A stretch of DNA of 64,000 nucleotides from Cephalotus follicularis (taxonomy: Eukaryota; Streptophyta; Magnoliopsida; Oxalidales; Cephalotaceae). Shown in pieces: positions 55,417 to 64,000 of the stretch. The DNA lies in contig BDDD01000426.1 in the NCBI GenBank assembly GCA_001972305.1, positions 222,617 to 286,616 on the forward strand. The letters run 5' to 3'. The translations under genes and the position numbers were made by a program. The notes beneath the pieces were generated by a model. It worked only from the letters and a program-made list of their open reading frames with translations. It searched no databases and had not been told where the DNA came from. Positions within the stretch are counted from its first letter, which is position 1; the number at the start of each line of letters is the position of its first letter.

Positions 55417-57177
55417 ATGGTACGTACAAGGAACTCTTCTCAGAGAACTGCCCCAGCTGAGGCTCGAGAAGTCAGGAATGAGCGTTCTGTGGAAGAGTTG
55501 GACGATAGACAGTTGCTCAGGAGGTACGGCGTGTGATGGGTCGATAGAATCTAGGACAAGGCCGTAGGGAGCAAGTTGCTGAAGATGATGCTCCAACTGA
55601 TGTTCAGATTTGTAGGGAAGCTGGAGACAGGTCCGACACTCCTATTTATATCTAGCTTGAGTGGTTCCAGAAACAGAGGCTGTAGTCCTTCAGTTTAGCT
55701 GTGACTCCTGTGGAAGCTGAGCATTGGATTGCGCATATGGATAAGATCTTTGATGTGTTGGAATGTGGTGGCGACCAGAAGGTCAAGTTGGCTTCTTGCA
55801 AGCTTGAAGGTGATGCTCAGAAGTGGTGGAAGACTTTGGGATTGGATAAGGGTGGATATTACATCGATGCTTTGACCTGGTCAGAGTTTTGTGAAATCTC
55901 CTATCAGTAGTATTTTCCCCCTGCTCATAAGGAGGCCTATGCAAGGGAGTTTATTAACACAAGACAGAAAGATGGAGAATCGGTTATGGAGTTTCTGACC
56001 CGTTTCACTAGGCTTGCTGATTTTGCTCGGTCCACGGCGGGGACAGCACTGGAAGCAAGCTGAGAAATTCAAGTTGAAGCTGCACTATCAGCTCCGGGAT
56101 AAGTTGATCAATACTAGATTTGCGGATGTATCCGAAGTGGCTAACGCGGCGAAGAATATAGAAATGGAGAGGTTAGATTTCCAGGCAGCTCGGCAAGAAA
56201 ATGAAAAGAAAAGGAACATGGGGGACTTCTCAAGGGCAGAATTCTAGACATCATGGTAAAGGCAGAAATGGCAAACAGCAGAGGAAGAATGATAACCAGG
56301 GATAACAACGACAGCCCGGTAATGATCAGGGGCAGACATAGGGAGCTGTAGATGTTCAGATTGCCCGATGTGATACTTGCGGTAGACAGCATCCAGTAGG
56401 AGTTTTCTATAAGGCCATTGGGGCCTGCTTTGTATGTGGTCAGAAGGGGCATTTTGTGAAGGATTGTCCCGTTCCTAGAGCAAAGGATAAGAGGGGAAAC
56501 AGTGCAGATTCTGGACAGCACATTGTGGGAGGTTGAGTTTTTACCATCACGACACAGCAAGCTGCTAATGCTCCAGGTACTGTTTCGGGTTTTAAACCTG
56601 TTGGTAACCATAGGGCTTATGTTTTTTATGATACTAGATCAACCCACTCGGTTGTAGAGAGGTCTTTTGTTCGGCATCTCAGTATGCCTTCACAGTTGCT
56701 TGATCCAGCTTTGGTTCTTTCGACCCCTACGGGGACATCTGTTGTGATATCTGAGTGTTTTTATGCTTGCCCTCTTGTTTTTGATGATCGAATTCGTGAT
56801 GCGGATCTGCTTCCTATTGATATGTATGACTTTGATATGATTCTGGGTATGAATTGGTTGGTTCGCCATAGAGCTACGATTGATTGTCACGCTTGGAGGA
56901 TTCTATTTGGGGATGTGGATAGACCTGATTTTATTTATCAGGGTTCACAGCCAAGAAAGGAAGTGAAGGTTGTTTCTGCTTTGAAGGCACGAAAGTTGGT
57001 AGCTAAAGGCGCTGAGGGTTTCTTAGCTGTTGTGAAAGACGTCGCTAAGGTTGAATTTCGCCTTGAGGACTATCCTATGGTTAGAGAGTTTTGAGATGTC
57101 TTTCCGAAGGAGTTACCGGGTTTGCCACCGCAACGGGAAGTGGAGTTTACCATTGAACTCATTCCTATAGTGGCACC
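55417..57177 (+). pseudogene. Gag, protease and start of reverse transcriptase
   Basis: From ATG 55417 (MVRTRNSSQRTAPAEAREV), pieces in different frames give TPVEAEHWIAHMDKIFDVL, KLEGDAQKWWKTL and NAAKNIEMERLDFQAA. The zinc knuckle CFVCGQKGHFVKDC lies at 56426-56467. The protease site reads FYDTRSTHSVV (Asp at 56630): DTG has become DTR, so protease would be inactive. Then come MYDFDMILGMNWLVRHRATI and PRKEVKVVSALKARKLVAKG, and EFTIELIPIVAP, where the LTR at 57178 breaks in. At least four frame changes and several stops are present. Confidence 0.92.
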
Positions 57178-57189
57178 TGTAGTGCCCTG

Positions 57190-57190
57190 A

Positions 57191-57239
<49 letters not shown>
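57190..57239. repeat. TA/GA compound microsatellite
   Basis: (AT)n of about 21 bases followed by (AG)n of about 28 bases, close to the LTR start. Confidence 0.92.
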
Positions 57240-57243
<4 letters not shown>

Positions 57244-58898
57244 AAAAAAAAGAAAAGAAAACGTCAGGCACTTTAACGCGTCAAAGAGAGTGAGACGCGA
57301 GAGAGAGAATGGGAGACAGGGAGCGGGAGAGAGAGAGACGACGGCGAGCGAACGACGCGGGTCCTCCACTGCCAACGGTAAGCTCCTTCCTTGTCCTCTC
57401 TTTTCTTTTCTTTCCTCTGTCGCCCGATGCGTGCCACTGCCGTGCGTTCCATCGCCGGAAACTGTCACAGGTAGAGCGGGTTTTGGTCGTGACGACTAGC
57501 TCTTCCCCTTTTAGTGGACGTTGAGGCGTTGTTCGGCCAAAAACAGCCGGGAATGGTTGACTAAATTAACCCAGTGAGCTTGACTCGCTGCCTACTATGA
57601 CCGCAGGTTCCTTGGCGAGTCTCGGTGAGTTTAAGGCAGGGATGTGTTAATCTAAAGATGGTGTGGTGTTTTTGGGTGGTGGCCGGAGCTGTTGAACGTC
57701 CGGTGAGTCAACTCAGCGAGTTGACTCACTGCCCGCTGTGACTGTGCGATTCACGACGAGTCATGGTTACCAGTGCATAGATTGGCCAATTTGGAGCCTG
57801 TTTATGGCATGGTCGGAGTTTCGATGTGTTAGCCAGAATATGGTCGGAACTCCGATGACGTCAATGTGTATTTGCTACCTGTGTGTAGATCATAACAGAA
57901 TGTGATGGTTGTTGCAGCGATGCTGAAAGAGAGAAAGGGAACTTGGTTGACAAAAGATGGAGTTGTGCTTGTGACAACGAGTGAAGCTTAGAGGAGGTGG
58001 CAATTCGTGGATTCTGCTGCAAGCCCTCCCAACTTGCAAGCTCAATTGGTAACAGGTAGGTATACATATGCTCCAACGGTACGTGCTCAGATGACTATTG
58101 ATTTGATCCCATTCGTATACGTCGGTATGGGACGGTAGTATGCGAATGGTAGATCACTAGAGTAGGTTATACTACTTGCATTGCATTCATGCATTCTAAA
58201 TGGTTATATGGGTTGATATGTGTACAAATTGTAATTGTATGGATGCATGATTATATATACAAGAGTATACAGAATAGTATTGTTAAGTAATGTTTCTATG
58301 TTACCTTGCGCCCAAGAGGCCAAGGAATGTTTCTCTGCCACCTTGAGCCCAAGAGGCCGAGGGTAGCTCTTCTATGTCTTGGAATGATTTTCAAGGTTAT
58401 GAATTTAAAGGGGTATGTGGTTAACTAGTTATATATGCTAGTATGGGACAATGTATATATCTAGTTAACCTCTTGACTATTATTACATAATGGTATAGTT
58501 TAGGACCAACATAGATATGGATCGTACAGTCATGGATGGAATGGTTATGGATCGTACGATTACGGATGGATGGACATGGATATGGTTACGGATAGCTATG
58601 GTTATGGTTACGAAAAACGGTTGTTGATTTCATGACTTGAGGAACCGTGTACGGGTATAATGGACAAGTAATTGGTCGAATGAACCGAATGAATGAATAA
58701 TCAACATAATTAATGGAAATGATTGAATGGATGACCGAGTGAATAACTGAATGATTGAATGATCGACTAGGTGAATGAATGACTGATTAAACTGGGATTG
58801 CATTGATTGATTGAACTAGGACCTTCGAGGAATTGGGTTTGCTTTGATTATTGAACCAGGACCTTCGAGGAACTGGGATTGCATTGTTATAGTTTATA

Positions 58899-59065
58899 TG
58901 GTTATGGATTGTAAACGGTTATGGACTATTAACGGATATGGATTGTAAACAGTTATGGACCGTTAACAGATATGGATTGTAAACGGTTATGGACCGTTAA
59001 CGGATATGGATTGTAAACGGTTATGGACCGTTAACGGATAAGGATTGTAAACGGATATGGATCGT
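58899..59065 (+). repeat. 34-bp tandem repeat, GGATATGGATTGTAAACGGT type
   Basis: About four and a half units of GGATATGGATTGTAAACGGT followed by TATGGACCGTTAAC. Looser TATGGATCGTA repeats continue either side (58510-59130). An 8-mer GACCGTTAAC-type inverted piece recurs in each unit. Confidence 0.85.
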
Positions 59066-60230
59066 AAAACGGTTATGGTTATTGAGGGCAACGGTTATGG
59101 CTATGGATGGATACGATATGGTTATGGACCGTATCATTATGGATTGTGATGGTCCTGATTGTTATGGTATGGCTATACTATGGTTACGGTATGACCATGG
59201 TATGTATCCCTAGATGATTGATTTGATCCCATTCCTATACACCGGTATGGGATGGTGGTATACGAATGGTAGATCACATGTTCTATTGATCTCTAGGTTA
59301 TGGTGCATGACCTTTATATTATGAGCTACATTGCTATGAATTGGCATTCATACATCTCTTGCCATGCATACATCTCACATATTGTACACATATCTGCTGC
59401 ACTTCTATATGTTCATTGCATATGTATATCCTACACAACCTTCGGGTTGCTGACCCCTTACATTGTATTGTAATGTAATGGGTTAGGTTCAGGTCCAGGT
59501 GACGCACAACAGTGGTCAACCAGGTTAATTGTAGGTTAAGGATTTACATCTCCTCTGACCTACTTTGTATAAATGTGGTAATTGTAAATGGACGGATATT
59601 GAAAATGGATGTATTTATGGTTTTATGTCAGCGACATGTTTATTTCTGTATTTGACCTGCCTGCTTGTGGCAGTGCTTAAGATTTATATGTGTGTTGATG
59701 TAAAGGATATGGATGGGTCCATTTATTGTGATATATTACTGATTTCCTCCTACGGGGGTGTGGTTGTTGAGGGCTGAGCCCAAGCTATAAACTGTGTTTT
59801 CTTTACGAGGGGATATAGTCCGATAAACGAATACTTCATGCCGAAATTTCGGGAGATTTTAAGAGTTAGAATATATTCAATATGATTCTTCCGCTTGTAT
59901 GACTTTGATTTAAAGTTTTATATGTATAGCACTTTGGAATATGATTGATAAATGCTTAAAGCCTTAGAGGATTCTCCTCTTTTACAAGTAATATGAAAGT
60001 GTTTACAAGAACCTCTTAAATAGGTTAATGTGAATAAATATAGCTCACAAAATGAAACACTCAGATACACTCAAAGAATGAAGCTTAGAAGCCTTGTTGA
60101 ACAATGTAGAGCACTTTAAGCTTTTGGCACACTAGAATGCTTGAATTGGATTTCTCTAGATGTTGTGTGATAGATGTAGATAATTCTGAATTGTTGTAGT
60201 TCTTCATCTATCTTATGAGGTTTCATGCTT

Positions 60231-60240
60231 CCTTTTATAG
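60231..60240 (-). promoter_or_regulatory. TATA box of the copia LTR
   Basis: CTATAAAAGG on the minus strand, immediately downstream of the motif cluster in transcription order. Confidence 0.6.
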
Positions 60241-60334
60241 CCAGAAAAGATTTGTAGCCGTTGCTTAAATTGTGGAAACTTTTGATTTAAATATTGTGAG
60301 TTGCAATTATTGAATTTTATATCTGCTGGTATAA

Positions 60335-60870
60335 AGACGTCGACTTCTTTACCAAAGGCGTCGATGTCTTTCAGTTGGTAGCCGTTATAAGTGGTTAAAC
60401 TAGCCGTTCCAGGTTTCCCGGGTGTTGTTCACTTGAAAAGGCGTCGACTTCTTTTGAAAGGCGTCGATGTCTTTTCTGGGAAATCTCTAGGTCTTGAAGC
60501 TTTGAGTGTCGCGTCGATCTCTTTCCTTGGAGTCGATGCATTTTCTGGGAATTTGCAGGTTGCTCTGTAAATGGCGTCGATATCTATTTAAAGGCGTCGA
60601 TGTCTTTTTCTTTGACGTCGATGTCTTTCGTTTAAGGATCGATGTCTTTGATTGCAATTTCATACAGTAGCTTCTGGTTTAGAAAACGACTAAAAGCGTC
60701 GATGTTATTTTGGAAGTAGTCGATGTCATCTTGAAAGTAGTCGACGTTTTTTGGAAGTAGTCGATGTCTTTTGGTACGGACGTCGATGCCATTACTGGGA
60801 GGACGATGTCTTCTTTCCAGTTAATCCTGTACTAAAGACGTCGATGCTATTTGGAAAGGGTCGACTTCTT
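60335..60870 (-). promoter_or_regulatory. Dense AAAGRCGTCGAYGTCTTT motif cluster
   Basis: About 18 degenerate units around GTCGAT or GTCGAC lie in 530 bases, e.g. GGCGTCGATGTCTTT and AAAGACGTCGACTTCTTT. The ideal form is palindromic. The partial 5' LTR repeats the cluster at 62495-63030. Confidence 0.65.
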
Positions 60871-60989
60871 TTTCTGCAGATAGGTTTTTAGGCTTTGATA
60901 TTCAACTTGTAATTTCTTGCACATCAAGTAAATTAGTTAAATGCAAATATGTTATCATCAAAACAAGGATTGAGACTTAATCGTCAACA

Positions 60990-61005
60990 ATCTCCCCCTT
61001 TTTGA
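60990..61005 (-). other. Polypurine tract of the copia remnant
   Basis: AAAAAGGGGGAGAT on the minus strand directly precedes the LTR start, as in SIRE elements. Confidence 0.85.
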
Positions 61006-61667
61006 TGATGACAAAAATTTGCTCAAAAGGCATGAATAATAAGTAATGTCAATTTGAAAGAATTATAAGTGAATGTCAAAAGAGATGCAATATCAGTAAG
61101 CATAATATCAAATTGCAATAAACATAACAATGCAGAAGTAAAGAGTTGAGCCTTTTTCTTAAAAAGCATAAGTAACATATCTCCCCTCTCCCCATTTGCA
61201 ATGCAATTCTCCCCATAATGCATAAATTAGCATTTCTTGCATTTTTGTCCGCAAACATGAATTCTAACATAAATTCCTTTGAGCCATTAAACATTTATAC
61301 CATTCTTCCCCTTTTTTGTATATCATCAAAAAGATCCTACAAAGGCAGAAAAATATCAGCTCCCCCTAAATAACAGCAGGGGTTAAAAAAAATAATGCAA
61401 AAATTCATAAAGGCTTATAATATCGGCAATGACGAAAAATTGAGAAGACTAAATCATTCAATGCAATTATATCAGAAAATCATCATATAATTGTAAACAT
61501 AATTCATAAAACACAATTATAAACACAATTGCATAAACATTTCATTAATATCATTAAAATCAAACTTGTTCATTACAAAAACAAAAGATGAACTCAAATG
61601 TTCATAACAACATCAAAACAGCAAAACAGCAACACAAATTAAAGGTAGAAACAACAACAAAAAAACA

Positions 61668-62438
61668 TCAAGATTCAGCAGAAGTGGAAACATCGGATCC
61701 GGATTCATCGCCCGAAGTCTCTTCGCATTGATCAATGGTCTTGGATTGAGCGAGCTTCCTTTCTATTCTCTTTAAACGTCTCTTTGTGACTTTTAAATCA
61801 TAGAAGATGGTGCCATCAATGTGTCGGAAGTCCTTATGAATTACTTTATGATCACCCTCCAATCGATTAAGCCGTGAGTTGATTTCTTTAAATGAGGCAT
61901 CCATGGCAGCAAATTTAGCTTGCATAAACTCCATTATGCGGTCATAATCAGTGGAGGATGATGTTCCTTGTGCATGAGGCTAAGCAGGGGCAGGGGCAGT
62001 TTGTGCAGGAGCAGTTTGTTCCCAAGGAGGGTTGTCCTCTTGCTCCTCCCTTGCAATTCGTGGAGCTTGATCCACTCTAGGCACATATGTCCAGATTCCT
62101 TGCTCTTTCTTGCATCCCATACGATTTAACGTGCTTTTGTTGTACGTATCTTCCTTCTTCAATTTTGTAGAGATCTCTCCTTCAAGCGGAATATGACAAT
62201 GTAGGAAGACTAGGGTAAGAATGGATCCGTAAGGGAGAACGGATTTCTTCTGAGAAAATGCTCTTACCATTGTCTTGAGAATTAAGAGAGGGAAACAAAA
62301 CTCGATCTTCGATAGGATGCACCACATAATGAAAACTTGCATCCTAGACAATTTGGCATACCCTCCACCGGTGGGTAGAATTTGATGCACGATGAGGTGG
62401 TGGAGAAGCCTATGATCTACAGACAGTCGATTGGTTGT
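61668..62438 (-). pseudogene. Accessory ORF of the copia remnant, plant transposon protein domain, N-terminally truncated
   Basis: A single frame runs from the deletion junction at 62438 to a stop at 61668. It is interrupted only by one TAG at 61980-61982. Motifs include DHRLLHHLIVHQILPTGGGY, LSRMQVFIMWCILSK, VLPYGSILTLVFLHCHIP and LNRMGCKKEQGIWTYVPR. After the stop come FKEINSRLNRLEGDHKVIH, a coiled-coil stretch, and RLKRIERKLAQSKTID with an acidic Ser-rich end. This resembles PF20167 and the copy in 32408-35777. The function is unknown. The open frame compared with the other copy fits its recent origin. Confidence 0.78.
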
Positions 62439-63148
62439 CTTTTGATTTAAATATTGTGAGTTGCAATTATTGAATTTTATATCTGCTGGTATAAAGACGT
62501 CGACTTCTTTACCAAAGGCGTCGATGTCTTTCAGTTGGTAGCCGTTATAAGTGGTTAAACTAGCCGTTTCAGGTTTCCCGGGTGTTGTTCACTTGAAAAG
62601 GCGTCGACTTCTTTTGAAAGGCGTCGATGTCTTTTCTGGGAAATCTCCAGGTCTTGAAGCTTTGAGTGTCACGTCGATCTCTTTCCTTGGAGTCGATGCA
62701 TTTTCTGGGAATTTGCAGGTTGCTCTGTAAATGGCGTCGATCTCTATTTAAAGGCATCGATGTCTTTTGCTTTGACGTCGATGTCTTTCGTTTAAGGATC
62801 GATGTCTTTGATTGCAATTTCATACAGTAGCTTCTGGTTTAGAAAACGACTAAAAGCGTCGATGTTATTTTGGAAGTAGTTGATGTCATCTTCAAAGTAG
62901 TCGACGTCTTTTGGAAGTAGTCGATGTCTTTTGGTACGGATGTCGATGCCATTACTGGGAGGACAATGTCTTCTTTCCAGTTAATCCTGTACTAAAGACG
63001 TTGATGCTATTTGGAAAGGGTTGACTTCTTTTTCTGCAGATAGGTTTTTAGGCTTTGATATTCAACTTGTAATTCCTTACACATCAAGTAAATTAGTTAA
63101 ATGCAAATATGTTATCATCAAAACAAGGATTGAGACTTAATCGTCAAC
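62439..63148 (-). repeat. Truncated 5' LTR of the copia remnant
   Basis: It matches 60279-60989 and lacks about 324 bases of its downstream end, including the TATA box. The join with the accessory ORF at 62438/62439 marks the internal deletion. Confidence 0.9.
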
Positions 63149-63250
63149 AAATGATATGGAGTATGATTTATATTTGATTGAAGGAACTGAATGGATGGTA
63201 TCTCACGCGACGGATCGTGGGGGTTCGCCTTCGTGGTTCAGGGCGTGACA

Positions 63251-64000
63251 TCACCGATATCTAAAGCACCTTAAAGAATGGCACCGTCGGAATTGCAAGA
63301 ACTAAAGGAACAGTTGCAAGAGCTGTTGGATCGGGGTTTCATTCGACCTAGTGTCTCGTCGTGGGGTACTCCGGTTCTTTTTGTGAAGAAGAAGGGCGGT
63401 TCTATGAGGTTATGTATAGACTACATAGAGTTGAATCGAATTACTGTTTAGAACAAATACCCTTAGCCTCGGATTGATGACTTATTTGATCAACTCCAAG
63501 GTGCTCGGTATTTTTCTAAGATCGATCTGAGATCAGGATATCATCAGCTTCGGATAAAGGACGAAGATGTGCCTAAGACTGCTTTCCGTACTCGGTATGG
63601 GCATTATGAGTTTCTGGTGATGCCTTTCGGACTTACTAATGCACCGGCAGTTTTCATGGATCTGATGAATCGAATGTTTCATGAGTTCTTGGATCAGTTT
63701 GTGATTGTGTTCATAGATGATATCCTCGTGTATTCCAAGTCAAAGGAGGAACATGAAGAACAGCTTCGTATAGTACTGGTTATACTGAGGAAGAATCAAC
63801 TATACGCAAAGTTTTCGAAATACGAATTCTGGTTGGAACAGGTGGCGTTCTTGTGTCATGTGGTCACAGCTGAAGGGATTAGTGTGGATCCTGCTAAAGT
63901 TGAGGCTATTACTAAATGATTGAGACCTAACATAGTGACGGAGGTTAGGAGCTTCTTGGGTTTAGCTGGATATTATAGGCGGTTTGTGGAAGGCTTTTCC
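63251..64000 (+). pseudogene. Reverse transcriptase of the plus-strand Tekay-like element, continued
   Basis: It resumes after the LTR with ISKAP, a stop, [36 protein letters not shown], then [35 protein letters not shown] and the active site [15 protein letters not shown] (FIDD 63710-63721). The thumb region [20 protein letters not shown] and [17 protein letters not shown] follow. The frame is kept, with at least four in-frame stops. RNase H lies beyond the window. Confidence 0.94.

Larger units (their letters stand above)
59955..60989 (-). repeat. 3' LTR of the copia remnant
   Basis: About 1,035 bp. On the minus strand it starts TGTTGACGATTAAGTC. It carries about 18 GTCGAY motifs (60335-60870) upstream of a TATAAAAGG box at 60231-60240. 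Confidence 0.88.
59955..63148 (-). mobile_element. Deleted SIRE-like copia element (non-autonomous remnant)
   Basis: Minus-strand order: partial 5' LTR (63148-62439), part of an accessory ORF, purine tract, complete 3' LTR (60989-59955). The primer site, gag and pol are gone. AAATG occurs at both junctions (59950-59954 and 63149-63153), though the canonical TG...CA ends are offset by a base or two. The LTR copies differ at about 15 of 711 positions, so it looks recent. Confidence 0.85.
57178..63250 (+). mobile_element. LTR inserted in reverse transcriptase, itself holding a copia remnant
   Basis: It starts TGTAGTGCCCTGAATAT and ends GGTTCAGGGCGTGACA. The bases before it are GCACC and those after are TCACC, one mismatch from a 5-bp target duplication. 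The split reverse transcriptase reads from VAP to ISKAP across it. Without the copia remnant (59955-63148) it is about 2.9 kb with no coding region, so it is a solo LTR. It is related to 46551-50039 and shares ATAGTCCGATAAACG with 4963-11266. Confidence 0.88.
52435..64000 (+). mobile_element. Tekay-like Ty3/gypsy element, plus strand, cut by the window edge
   Basis: It starts TGTAATACCCTGTTTATTCG and has a 5' LTR, a primer site, and gag, protease and reverse transcriptase, running off at 64000. Its leader and Gag resemble those of the minus-strand element at 21636-30689 closely. Reverse transcriptase is split by the LTR at 57178-63250. Confidence 0.93.

Noticed and set aside
57070-57468. Minus-strand 132-codon frame
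   Set aside because: It crosses the insertion junction at 57178 and runs through the TA/GA microsatellite, so it is a chance frame.
60335-60870. CRISPR-like regular repeats
   Set aside because: Units are short, degenerate and irregularly spaced, there are no unique spacers or cas genes, and the context is a plant LTR.
62569-62823. Open frame encoding Lys/Ser/Thr-rich repeats (KTSTSKQKTS type)
   Set aside because: It is the translation of the GTCGAY motif cluster in the LTR; the peptide repeat follows from the DNA repeat, and the other LTR copy does not keep the frame.

Overview
The window is angiosperm nuclear DNA, most likely from a eudicot. It consists wholly of nested LTR retrotransposons of plant-specific lineages: Ty1/copia of the SIRE/Maximus type, Ty3/gypsy of the Tekay/Del chromovirus type, and Ty3/gypsy of the Tat type. 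I found no ordinary cellular gene, tRNA, rRNA or CRISPR array. The recognisable coding regions are gag, protease, reverse transcriptase, RNase H, integrase or accessory retrotransposon genes, and every one of them is broken. The species cannot be told from the sequence.

The oldest layer is a pair of SIRE-like copia elements on the minus strand that share one LTR (30792-31972). Element X lies to its right: pol at 52157-51028 and 36521-36456, and an accessory 3' ORF at 35777-32408. Element Y lies to its left: PBS and gag start at 30789-30690, gag, protease and integrase at 21635-19320, and more integrase at 3604-3158. Everything else was inserted into these two. Insertions into Y are an LTR cut by the left window edge (1-3157), a Tat element (3605-19319, duplicated target GAAAG) and a minus-strand Tekay-like element (21636-30689, AGAAA). 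Insertions into X are a solo LTR (32781-34957, CCAAT), a Tekay element (36522-51027, GGTTG) and an unidentified LTR start (52158-52434). The last is itself cut by a plus-strand Tekay-like element that runs off the right edge (52435-64000).

These insertions carry further ones. The Tat element holds two solo LTRs (4963-11266 and 11682-14082, the latter with GATGG), and the first of these holds another (6087-8113, AATCA). The 36522-51027 element holds solo LTRs at 42266-44945 (TGGAC) and 46551-50039 (AGTAA). The rightmost element is split in its reverse transcriptase by an LTR (57178-63250), which in turn holds a deleted SIRE-like copy (59955-63148). Nesting reaches four levels below the copia base.

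Three patterns are not explained by ordinary retrotransposon anatomy. First, many LTRs of both superfamilies carry clusters of a short degenerate palindrome centred on GTCGAC, usually upstream of a TATA box; one such cluster also lies ahead of the accessory ORF of copia X. Second, several Tekay-like LTRs share intron-like modules, with a conserved donor, a branch-point-like block and an acceptor. Third, the Tat element has kept gag and a spliced antisense gene of the Transposase_28 type while losing almost all of pol.
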